64,000 bases of DNA from VXRN01 sp963664365. Its GTDB lineage: Bacteria; Chloroflexota; Dehalococcoidia; Lucifugimonadales; UBA1123. The first letter of the stretch is position 1. Every line of letters starts with the position of its first letter. The DNA lies in contig OY761144.1 in assembly GCA_963664365.1 (NCBI GenBank), positions 1,054,001-1,118,000 of the forward strand, read 5' to 3'. The position numbers and the translations under genes are program-made. The notes under the pieces were generated by a model that did not search any database, was not told the origin of the DNA, and saw only the letters and a list, made by a program, of their open reading frames with translations. Positions 32,816-40,012 of this stretch are shown here, in pieces.

Positions 32816-35800
32816 TTGGGAATACTAACGCGCCTTGCGCTGCAACGCCGGTCCGTGACCGTGCTCGGCGTCATACTCGTGCTGGCCGCCGGAATCTTCA
32901 CATACCGCACGCTGCCGGTCGAGCTGTTCCCCGAGATCGAGTTTCCGCTGGTCACGATCACCACGTTCTACCCGTCCGCCAATCCCGACGCGGTCGCCGA
33001 GGATGTAACCGCGCCCATCGAGAATGCCATCAAGGGCATCGACGGAATCGACTCCTTCCAGTCGATCTCTACCGAGAACCGGTCTGTCGTCCTCGCGACC
33101 TTCGTCTTCGGGACCGACATGGCCAACGCCGAAAGCGTCGTCAACTCCAACATCAACGGGATACGGTTCCCGGACGGCGTCGGCTCGCCAATCGTGGGCC
33201 GCGTCAATCCCGACGCCTTCCCTGTGCTCCGGCTCAGCGTCGTTGGGGACAGGGACCTTGTCGAGGTCCAGGAGATTCTAGAGTCCAGGATTATTCCCGC
33301 CATATCCGGGGTGGACGGCGTGTTCGCCGTGGAGGTCACAGGAGAGGTGAAGCGCCGAGCGCTGGTGACCGTCGATCCTGACCGTATGATGGAGAAGGGC
33401 GTCTCGCTGTTCCAGATATCGCGCGCGCTCCGTGAGAACAACATCACGCTCCCCGGCGGAGCGATCACCGACGGCGGCCGCGTGCTGCCTATCAAGACCA
33501 CCAACGCCTACGAGTCGCTGGATGAGCTAAAGAGCCTGGTCGTCGGCTTCCCGGCCGATTTCGGAGGTCAGCCGGGCCAGTCGGGACAGACGCCGGCCGG
33601 GCCGCCCACTCCGGTGACTCTTGGCGACGTGGCCGACGTGTCTCTTGGCTCCGGGGAAGTGACCAGCATCTCCCGCACGAACGGAAGGCGCAGCCTCGGC
33701 TTCTCCATAATCAAAGAGCCTGACGCCAACACAATCGACGTGACCCAGGCCGTGAATGAGGCCCTAGAAGAGGTGGGCAACCTGCCGTCGGATATCGAGA
33801 TAATCACCATCGACGACGACGGACCGGCGATACAGAGGCAGATAAGTACACTGGAGCGCGAGGCCATACTCGGCCTGACCCTCGCCGTAGTGGTCGTTTT
33901 CGCGTTCTTCATGACGCTGAGGCCCACCGTCATCAGAGGGGTGCTGAACACGCTGCGCCCGACTGTGGTGATAGGACTTTCGATACCGCTTAGCATCCTG
34001 ACCGGCGTCATACTGTTGAGTTGGCAGGGCCTCGCGCTAAACTTCATGACTCTCGGCGGCCTCGCCATTTCGGTCGGAAGGGTCGTGGACGACAGCATCG
34101 TCGTACTCGAGAACGTGTACCGCAACATCCAGGGCGGCAGGGAGCGGTGGCGCGCCGCGCTCGACGCGACGATCGAGGTCGGGCCCGCGATCACCGCCTC
34201 CACTCTGACCACAATCGTTGTTTTCGCTCCTCTCGGATTCATACAGGGTCTGGTCGGCGCGTTCTTCTTCCCATTCGCGCTAACGGTCAGCTTCGCGCTC
34301 ATCGCGTCGCTTCTCGTCGCGCTGACCGCCGTTCCGGTGCTCGGCGCGTACCTGCTCAGGCCGGGCGACCTGCCGGAGGGCGCCGGCGAGGAGGAAGACC
34401 TGCCCGAAACCGAAACCTGGATGCAACGCGCATACACGCCGGCGCTTCGCTGGGCGCTCAATCACAAGGCGGTAACGCTCGCGGCGGCAGCCGTGATAAC
34501 CGCGGCGAGCCTGAGCCTGACGGCTTTCATTCCGATAAACCTCTTCCCGTCCGGTGGCGAGAGATCCCTCACAATAGACATGACCCTTAGTCCCGGCACC
34601 CCGGCTGAGACCACTCTTGGCGAGGTCGATACTATCGAGGACCGGATTAGCCAATTCTCCGACGTTTATCTCACCACCGTCGGCAGCCCGCAGGCATTCT
34701 TCACCGATAGCGGTCCGACAGGGTTCAACCAATCCACCACGTTCGTCAGGGTGAAAGAAGACGCGCCAGACGACATCGGTGACGCACTGAGAGACGAACT
34801 CTCCGGCGTGGAGGGCCGCGCGGTCAACATCACCGAAATAGCCCAGGGTCCGCCCCAGGCGGGCTTGGAGGTTAGCATCACGGGCGCAAACTACGATGAC
34901 ATCTCTTCGGTCGCCCTCCGGCTCCTGGAAGACATCAGGACCATCGACGGCGTCGAGAACGTCACCAGCGACGTCAGCGAGGCGAGGGACGAGATAATCG
35001 TCGATGTCGATCCGCGGCGCGCGGCGGCTATCGGCCTCAGCGCCCAGCAGATCGCCTTCCAGGTCAACCAGTTCCTGGTGGGCCAGACGGTAACGCAGGT
35101 TGAGGTGGACGGCAGCGCGGTCGAAGTCTATCTGTCCGGACGATCGGAGGACATCAACAGCGTTGAGAAGGTCAGCGGCCTGATGATCGCCGGCCCGCTC
35201 GGACTGGCGCCTCTCGGCGAAATCGCATCCGTTGAGATAGTCGAGGGACCGGTGACGATAAGCCGGACCGACGGCCAGCGTTCAGCCAGCATCACCGGGA
35301 GCATAACGTCCGACGACACCCAGGCCGTCGGCATCGAGATCCAGGACAAGATCGACGCCATTGCGCTGCCGCCGGGCGTGAAAGTGGTCAGCGGCGGCGT
35401 GATCGCGCAGATCGCCGAGGGCTTCCAGGACATCTTCCTCGCGATGATCGTCGGCATCGTCCTCGTCTATCTGGTCATGGTGGCTTCGCTCGGCTCGCTC
35501 AGAAACCCGTTCGTCATAATCACGAGCCTTCCACTGGCCATCATCGGCGCGCTGGTTGCCCTGGCGGTAACCGGACGCGCGCTGGGCCTTCCCGCCATGA
35601 TGGGCGTCCTGATGCTCATCGGAGTCGTCGTGACCAACGCCATCGTGCTCATCTCGTTCGTAGAGCAGCTCAGAGGGCGCGGATTGAGCGTGTACGACGC
35701 CTTGATTCAGGGCGGCCGGATTAGGCTCCGGCCAATTCTGATGACCGCAATTACCACCAGCATCGCGCTTCTGCCGCTCGCCGCATTCGTCGAAGATGCG

Positions 35801-35986
35801 GGAGGCATCATCGGGGCAGAGCTCGCAACCGTGGTCATCGGTGGCTTGATTAGCTCCACGGCGCTGACTCTCGTGGTCGTCCCGGTGGTGTACATGCTCG
35901 CCAACCAGAGTATCCCCGATCTTCTCCGCCGCGTCTTTTCAAGGCGGGCGCTTCGCGAAGCGCCCCTACGGACATCCGGCCATTAG
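32816..35986 (+). CDS. RND-family efflux transporter (AcrB/HAE1-like)
   Basis: 1056 residues from TTG 32816, preceded by GAAGGGGGA; normal length for an RND pump. First helix VTVLGVILVLAAGIFTYRTLPVELFPEIEFP is diagnostic. Porter domains are recognised by VTTFYPSANPDAVAEDVTAPIENAIKGIDG and SVFQISRALRENNITLPGG-like text. The transmembrane block carries the motif GLALNFMTLGGLAISVGRVVDDSIVVLENVYR, with two Asp of the proton relay. The second half repeats the layout, ending in ILMTAITTSIALLPLAAF. No membrane-fusion or outer-membrane partner is adjacent, as expected in a monoderm. The last residues are encoded by a REP-like palindrome. Confidence 0.93.
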   Translation: MGILTRLALQRRSVTVLGVILVLAAGIFTYRTLPVELFPEIEFPLVTITTFYPSANPDAVAEDVTAPIENAIKGIDGIDSFQSISTENRSVVLATFVFGTDMANAESVVNSNINGIRFPDGVGSPIVGRVNPDAFPVLRLSVVGDRDLVEVQEILESRIIPAISGVDGVFAVEVTGEVKRRALVTVDPDRMMEKGVSLFQISRALRENNITLPGGAITDGGRVLPIKTTNAYESLDELKSLVVGFPADFGGQPGQSGQTPAGPPTPVTLGDVADVSLGSGEVTSISRTNGRRSLGFSIIKEPDANTIDVTQAVNEALEEVGNLPSDIEIITIDDDGPAIQRQISTLEREAILGLTLAVVVVFAFFMTLRPTVIRGVLNTLRPTVVIGLSIPLSILTGVILLSWQGLALNFMTLGGLAISVGRVVDDSIVVLENVYRNIQGGRERWRAALDATIEVGPAITASTLTTIVVFAPLGFIQGLVGAFFFPFALTVSFALIASLLVALTAVPVLGAYLLRPGDLPEGAGEEEDLPETETWMQRAYTPALRWALNHKAVTLAAAAVITAASLSLTAFIPINLFPSGGERSLTIDMTLSPGTPAETTLGEVDTIEDRISQFSDVYLTTVGSPQAFFTDSGPTGFNQSTTFVRVKEDAPDDIGDALRDELSGVEGRAVNITEIAQGPPQAGLEVSITGANYDDISSVALRLLEDIRTIDGVENVTSDVSEARDEIIVDVDPRRAAAIGLSAQQIAFQVNQFLVGQTVTQVEVDGSAVEVYLSGRSEDINSVEKVSGLMIAGPLGLAPLGEIASVEIVEGPVTISRTDGQRSASITGSITSDDTQAVGIEIQDKIDAIALPPGVKVVSGGVIAQIAEGFQDIFLAMIVGIVLVYLVMVASLGSLRNPFVIITSLPLAIIGALVALAVTGRALGLPAMMGVLMLIGVVVTNAIVLISFVEQLRGRGLSVYDALIQGGRIRLRPILMTAITTSIALLPLAAFVEDAGGIIGAELATVVIGGLISSTALTLVVVPVVYMLANQSIPDLLRRVFSRRALREAPLRTSGH
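35946..35965. repeat. 20-bp palindromic REP-like element at the 3' end of the RND gene
   Basis: GGGCGCTTCGCGAAGCGCCC, a perfect palindrome followed by CCTACGG, overlaps the last codons of the RND pump (RRALREAPLRTSGH). The related copy is inside the terminase-small-like gene at 16720-16739. Confidence 0.7.
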
Positions 35987-35996
35987 ACGGCGGATT

Positions 35997-36731
35997 TTGG
36001 GCCTCTCACCTGTGAAACATTCCGACGAACAGCTTAGGGAGCTACAAGAGTCTCTCGGCGTAGTATTCAGCGACGCCGCGCTGCTGGAGCAGGCGCTCGC
36101 GCATGGTTCGTTCGTCTCGGAGTGCCCAGACGTGTTCAGCGAGTCCAACGAACGGTTCGAGTTTTTGGGCGACGCCGTTCTCGACCTGATCGTCGCGCAG
36201 GAACTCGTAGCCAGGTTTCCCGACAGCCCGGAAGGTCATCTGACGCAGATGCGCGCGTCTCTCGTCAACACGACGGCGCTCGCTGAGATCGCCGGCAGCC
36301 TGGACCTCGGACGCTGGCTGATAGTCGGCAAGGGCGAGGCGGAGATGGGAGGCGCCGCGCGCGAGTCTAACTTGGCTAACGCTTTCGAGGCGCTGGTCGC
36401 CGCGCTGTTTCTTGATCAGGGCTACGACGCCGCGAGAGATTTCGTCCTCCGAGTGATGGAAGCCAAGCTAGACTCGGTCGGCGACTTGGCGCTCCCTCTG
36501 CGCCATCCCAAGACGCTCTTGCACGAGGCCGCGATGGAGCGAGGATACTCACCCCCGACATACGAGGTAGTCGCATGTCTCGGACCCTCGCATGATCCCA
36601 CGTTCAGCGTGCGCGCATTGGTAGACGGCAAGCCGATGGGCAGAGGTGAGGGAAGAAGCAAGAAGCAGGCCGAGTCCGCGGCGGCGAGGGAAGCGCTGTC
36701 GCGTCTTTCGCCGTCAGACGCCGATTCCTGA
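35997..36731 (+). CDS. rnc: Ribonuclease III
   Basis: 244 residues from TTG 35997; GTG 36012 would remove five. Double-stranded RNA endonuclease for rRNA and mRNA processing. The signature NERFEFLGDAVLDLIVAQEL and the later AFEALVAALFLDQGYDAARDFV supply the Glu/Asp metal ligands. A C-terminal double-strand RNA-binding domain is complete (DPTFSVRALVDGKPMGRGEGRSKKQAESAAAREAL). Only 10 nt separate it from the RND gene, so they may be co-transcribed. The next gene is convergent. Confidence 0.95.
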   Translation: MGLSPVKHSDEQLRELQESLGVVFSDAALLEQALAHGSFVSECPDVFSESNERFEFLGDAVLDLIVAQELVARFPDSPEGHLTQMRASLVNTTALAEIAGSLDLGRWLIVGKGEAEMGGAARESNLANAFEALVAALFLDQGYDAARDFVLRVMEAKLDSVGDLALPLRHPKTLLHEAAMERGYSPPTYEVVACLGPSHDPTFSVRALVDGKPMGRGEGRSKKQAESAAAREALSRLSPSDADS

Positions 36732-36771
36732 CGCTCTCTACTCCGCTAAGGGTTGCTTAGCGTCAACCTGT

Positions 36772-37719
36772 TCAAAAGCTGTCGCCGTTGGGTGGATGGT
36801 TGGTCGTCCTGCCGCCGTTGGCGGAGCGAATCGGCGTTACGGGGCTGACGGGCCTGGGAGAGGAATGGGCCGATCTCCTGCGTACCCACTCCATCACCTC
36901 TTGAACCTCCCGAGTCTGCGGCTCGACGTCATTCTCGACAGCTTCAAGACCGGAGATCGAGGAGGAATCCTCCCGCTCTTGGCCCATGAATAGCTGCTCT
37001 CTGGCCGGCCGGACTTGCACGACGGCCGGATCGCCGGAAGATTCGAGCGCCTCTTCCTTCGCATACTCAGATCGCCAGTCTCGGTCATCGGTTTTGGCCG
37101 GGGCTTCTTCCGATTCGGAAGACTCGCCGCGTCTGCTCCTAATCCACCCGACGATGCCGGACAGCATCCTCAGCACGAACTCCAATGCGACCACGGCGAT
37201 CATGTAGTACAGCACGGTCTCCACTTGCAGGGCAGCCTCACGCACGCCCTCGGTCGAGCCGGTAAAATCGATCAGCGAGTTGTCGATCAGCATGATGCCC
37301 AGCAGCGCGAAGGGGAGTATCTTGGATATGTCGGTCGCGAGCGCGCCGTTGTAGTATGAGCATATCCGAATGGCGCCCACGACGCCCATCGCGGCGAGCA
37401 TGACATTGCCCGTCGATTGATTCCTGCTCATCAGATAGAGCAGCCCGGACATCACGGCGAACCAGACGAACACGAATATCGGGTAGAGCAGCAGAAACTT
37501 GACTATGTAGAAGACGACCGAAATGGTCTTTCTGAGGAAGGGCCACCTTGCGTGGTTGTGCTTCTGCAGGTCTAGGCTGAAGATGTCCTTGCGCGCCAGG
37601 AACCTGTAGAAATGGAACACAAGTATCCCATAGGCCGTGATGCTCAGGACTACAATCGCCAGGGGTCCCAGCACGTTCGAGGCTTCCAAGAGGTTGATGC
37701 TAATCTGGGGTATTATCAT
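36772..37719 (-). CDS. Multi-pass membrane protein of unknown function
   Basis: 315 residues. Around five hydrophobic segments in the first 200 residues: NVLGPLAIVVLSITAYGILVF, ISVVFYIVKFLLLYPIFVFVWFAVMSGLLYLM, NVMLAAMGVVGAIRICSY, ILPFALLGIMLIDNSLIDF and TVLYYMIAVVALEFVLRML. The C-terminal 115 residues are charged and probably cytoplasmic and disordered (SSESEEAPAKTDDRDW). I do not recognise a family. Convergent with rnc; 40 bp between the stops. Start ATG 37719 may be preceded by GAGGAGCGGCT. Confidence 0.7.
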   Translation of the reverse strand: MIIPQISINLLEASNVLGPLAIVVLSITAYGILVFHFYRFLARKDIFSLDLQKHNHARWPFLRKTISVVFYIVKFLLLYPIFVFVWFAVMSGLLYLMSRNQSTGNVMLAAMGVVGAIRICSYYNGALATDISKILPFALLGIMLIDNSLIDFTGSTEGVREAALQVETVLYYMIAVVALEFVLRMLSGIVGWIRSRRGESSESEEAPAKTDDRDWRSEYAKEEALESSGDPAVVQVRPAREQLFMGQEREDSSSISGLEAVENDVEPQTREVQEVMEWVRRRSAHSSPRPVSPVTPIRSANGGRTTNHPPNGDSF

Positions 37720-37819
37720 AGCCGCTCCTCAGGCGAGGGATGTGACAGTAAACGATATACTCTATTCATGCGCGGCCCGCTAGGGAACCTGCGTAGTCGT
37801 TTTGCCAAATCCGGAGTCC

Positions 37820-38395
37820 CTAGCAGTTGTCGAACCGCGTGGTAGCGAAGTGGCGAACCTCGCCAGTCTCGAGGTTGTAGCGGCTGCGCCGCAGGCCGCG
37901 AAGGTCGTTCCCATATACGTGGACTTCGACGGTCGGCCTGTCGGAGACGTTGTCCATCTGGTGGATCTCGTCCACCTCGGGAATCAGCAGGCTGACCTCG
38001 CCCGGCCTCACCAGGGTCTCGCGGTCTTTCTCCAGCTTGGCGTAGTCGCCGCGGGAGCGGTCGTCATGCCTGGTGAACCGCGTCTCCGTAATCCCGTTCT
38101 CGATGACGCCGATCATGCCCCAGGTGCAGTGGTCGTGCGGCCCCGTGTGGTCGCCCGGACCCCATACCACGGTGGTCACCAGAAGGCCGTTGTCGCCGTG
38201 GTGGAGCAGGTAGGTTCCATGGTTGCGCGAGGGCGCGGGAACGCGGAACTTTTCGGGTATCCCTTCAGGGCTGTTGATGAGCCGTTCGAGGTACGCCGAG
38301 CCGAGGTCGAACAGCTTCGACTCGTCCGGCTGGCCGTCCACCAGCGCGCTCATGTCGTGGATGAACTCGTCCAGAGAGTATTTGACCGTCGCCAT
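37820..38395 (-). CDS. Cysteine-dioxygenase-like cupin
   Basis: 191 residues from ATG 38395, with GGGAGGC upstream. Single-domain cupin. GDHTGPHDHCTWGMIGVIENGITETRF gives the first cupin motif with two His, and EVDEIHQMDNVSDRPTVEVHVYG the second with His residues, together forming a mononuclear iron site. The pattern fits cysteine dioxygenase or 3-mercaptopropionate dioxygenase relatives (PF05995-like). HDHCTWG is shared with the predicted thiol-dioxygenase group. Thiol oxidation is the probable activity, but the substrate is not known. Confidence 0.75.
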   Translation of the reverse strand: MATVKYSLDEFIHDMSALVDGQPDESKLFDLGSAYLERLINSPEGIPEKFRVPAPSRNHGTYLLHHGDNGLLVTTVVWGPGDHTGPHDHCTWGMIGVIENGITETRFTRHDDRSRGDYAKLEKDRETLVRPGEVSLLIPEVDEIHQMDNVSDRPTVEVHVYGNDLRGLRRSRYNLETGEVRHFATTRFDNC

Positions 38396-38764
38396 GTGAT
38401 GCCTCCCAGGCTGTCGCCGCCGTCCGTCAAGGGTAATCCTAATATACATCCGTCATGCCTAAACGGACAAGTGGCTCTGCGCGCCTCGAGGCTGTGTCAG
38501 ATTGGTAGGCGGTGTCATCACCCTCACCCTAACCCTCTCCCTCAAGGGAGCTGATAGGGGTAGGTATTCACCCTCACCCCAACCCTCTCCCTCAAGGGAG
38601 AGGGGGCCTGTTGACTGATATTCGTGGTTGTTTTTGCGTTTACCTACCCTTGTCAGCCCTCAAGGGAGAGGGGATATGGCGCTTGCGTGGCTCGCGTGCA
38701 TCCAGAGCCGCCTTCTGACGATGGCGTTGGGCGTTGGCGGGCGGGACGCCCGCGCTCCCAGGGG
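38396..38764. repeat. Cluster of dispersed repeats, no gene
   Basis: This 370-bp stretch holds one exact copy of the 20-bp repeat at 38491-38510 (GCTGTGTCAGATTGGTAGGC, matching 18764-18783) and at least three copies of the CACCCTCACCC-TAACCCTCTCCC-TCAAGGGAG family between 38518 and 38673. Near 38732 GGCGGGCGGGACGCCCGCGCTCCCA resembles GGCGGTCGGGACGCCCGCGCTCC at 57237. No open frame here looks real. Confidence 0.75.
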
Positions 38765-39811
38765 TTAGGAGTCGTCGACGTAGTCCGGGGGGCGGAGCTT
38801 GAAGCATCCTTCGGCGGGGTCGAAGTAGAGGCGGTCTTTGTTGGCAGCCAGGTTGCCCATGGCGCGGGCGAGCATCTCGATTTCTTCGTCGGTGACGTTG
38901 GCGTACTCGTAGTACTCGCTTTCAGGGTCGTGGCACTCGCAGAGGTAATCTTCCGTGCAGTTGGGGCAGGTGCCTTCGTCCTTTTGTTTCATTCCCTCGA
39001 TGAAGTTTTGGGTCTGGCGGTCGGCCTCCTTCAACTGCTCGGGCGTCAGCCGGGGGTCGATTTCGGCGGGGCGCCTGAATATCCATTGAGGATCTTCGGC
39101 CGGGTCGTAGGGGTCGTATTGGAGGTTGGAGGCGGGGCCGAGGACGCGGTCGATCATCATCTGTCCCGCGGTGATGCGGTGGCATTGCCTGATAGAGTCG
39201 TCTTCGGGGTCGGGTTCGTGGATGGACATGAGTATGTCGGCGAGCTTTGCGCCGTAGTCGGTGATATGGAGCACGTAATGTTGGGAGTCGCGGATGATGT
39301 CCGGGACGAAGCCTTTAGCAAGTTCGGCGGTGGTGAGTGTCTTGGGCCGCTCGGGGGACTGGGCCGGTCCGAGCATGTCGTCGAGTCTCCGCTCGATCTG
39401 GGAGACGAGGTGGGTGGCGGTCCCTGGCGGGGCGTCATCCAGGTCCAACGCCGCGGTTTGGCTTTGGTCGGGTTCGTCTGAACTGTTATCGGCTTGATTG
39501 TCTGAACTGTGATTTTCGTGATTATGGGATTTCTCTGATTGTGGCGGCTCCGGCTCGGGCTGTGGGTCCGGCGCGGGGGCCGGGGCCGGAGCTTGGGGAG
39601 TATTCTTGTTGACTTTGCCGAATCCTCTGTCATAGAGGATGCGTGTCGCTCTTAGGCGGTCGTAGCCGTTGGCGTCGGGGACGTCACCGTCGGCGATTTC
39701 GAGCAGGTTGTCGAAGACGCGTTGGAGGTCGTCGGATACGTCGCGGATGTACTTGGCGGCGTATCCGGCGAAGGCCGGGCTGATGGTGGCTGTTTGTGTT
39801 TGCGATTGCAT
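38765..39811 (-). CDS. Second two-domain terminase-small-like protein, no TerL partner
   Basis: 348 residues from ATG 39811; ATG 39817 is two codons longer. It shares the architecture of the protein at 16458: an N-terminal segment ending in YDRLRATRILYDRGFGK, a proline-rich linker (PQAPAPAPAPDPQPEPEPP), and a second segment ending in HRITAGQMMIDRVLGPA. The C-terminus has a possible small zinc-binding motif, GTCPNCTEDYLCECHD (Cys-x2-Cys ... Cys-x-Cys-His), absent from the first copy. No large subunit follows; the next 370 bp are repeats. It is C-rich on the coding strand like copy 1. Possibly a stand-alone DNA-binding protein of phage origin. Function unknown. Confidence 0.6.
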   Translation of the reverse strand: MQSQTQTATISPAFAGYAAKYIRDVSDDLQRVFDNLLEIADGDVPDANGYDRLRATRILYDRGFGKVNKNTPQAPAPAPAPDPQPEPEPPQSEKSHNHENHSSDNQADNSSDEPDQSQTAALDLDDAPPGTATHLVSQIERRLDDMLGPAQSPERPKTLTTAELAKGFVPDIIRDSQHYVLHITDYGAKLADILMSIHEPDPEDDSIRQCHRITAGQMMIDRVLGPASNLQYDPYDPAEDPQWIFRRPAEIDPRLTPEQLKEADRQTQNFIEGMKQKDEGTCPNCTEDYLCECHDPESEYYEYANVTDEEIEMLARAMGNLAANKDRLYFDPAEGCFKLRPPDYVDDS

Positions 39812-39818
39812 GAACATT

Positions 39819-39848
39819 AGTATCGCACATGAGGTCTGGGGATGTCAA
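39819..39848 (-). promoter_or_regulatory. Promoter for a probably leaderless transcript
   Basis: On the minus strand TTGACA (39848-39843), an 18-nt spacer and GATACT (39824-39819). A start site 7-8 nt after the -10 box falls at about 39811-39812, which is the A of an in-frame ATG, so the mRNA would be leaderless. The -35 context CCTTGACATCC is the same as at 16358. Confidence 0.6.
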
Positions 39849-40012
39849 GGGGGGATTTTTAGTGGATAGTGGGTAGTTTTTAGTGGGGTGTCAGAAGCAG
39901 GATTTACGGGATGTGGAGGATGTTCAGGATGGGGTAGGTAGGTGGATAGGGGGCGGTGGATCTTGCAGTCGATGAAGTAGAACACCCGGGGCTGAGTCTG
40001 CGGCCTACGTTT

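Noticed and set aside
36646..36993. Plus-strand 115-codon frame after rnc
   Set aside because: Out of frame with rnc and antisense to the membrane-protein tail; arginine- and serine-rich without motifs.
37612..38554. Plus-strand frames over the membrane protein and the cupin
   Set aside because: They are complementary-strand shadows of two good minus-strand genes.
38518..38673. CRISPR-like array of CCCTCTCCC repeats
   Set aside because: Spacing is irregular, copies vary, and the same repeat is dispersed singly over the window; no cas gene is present.
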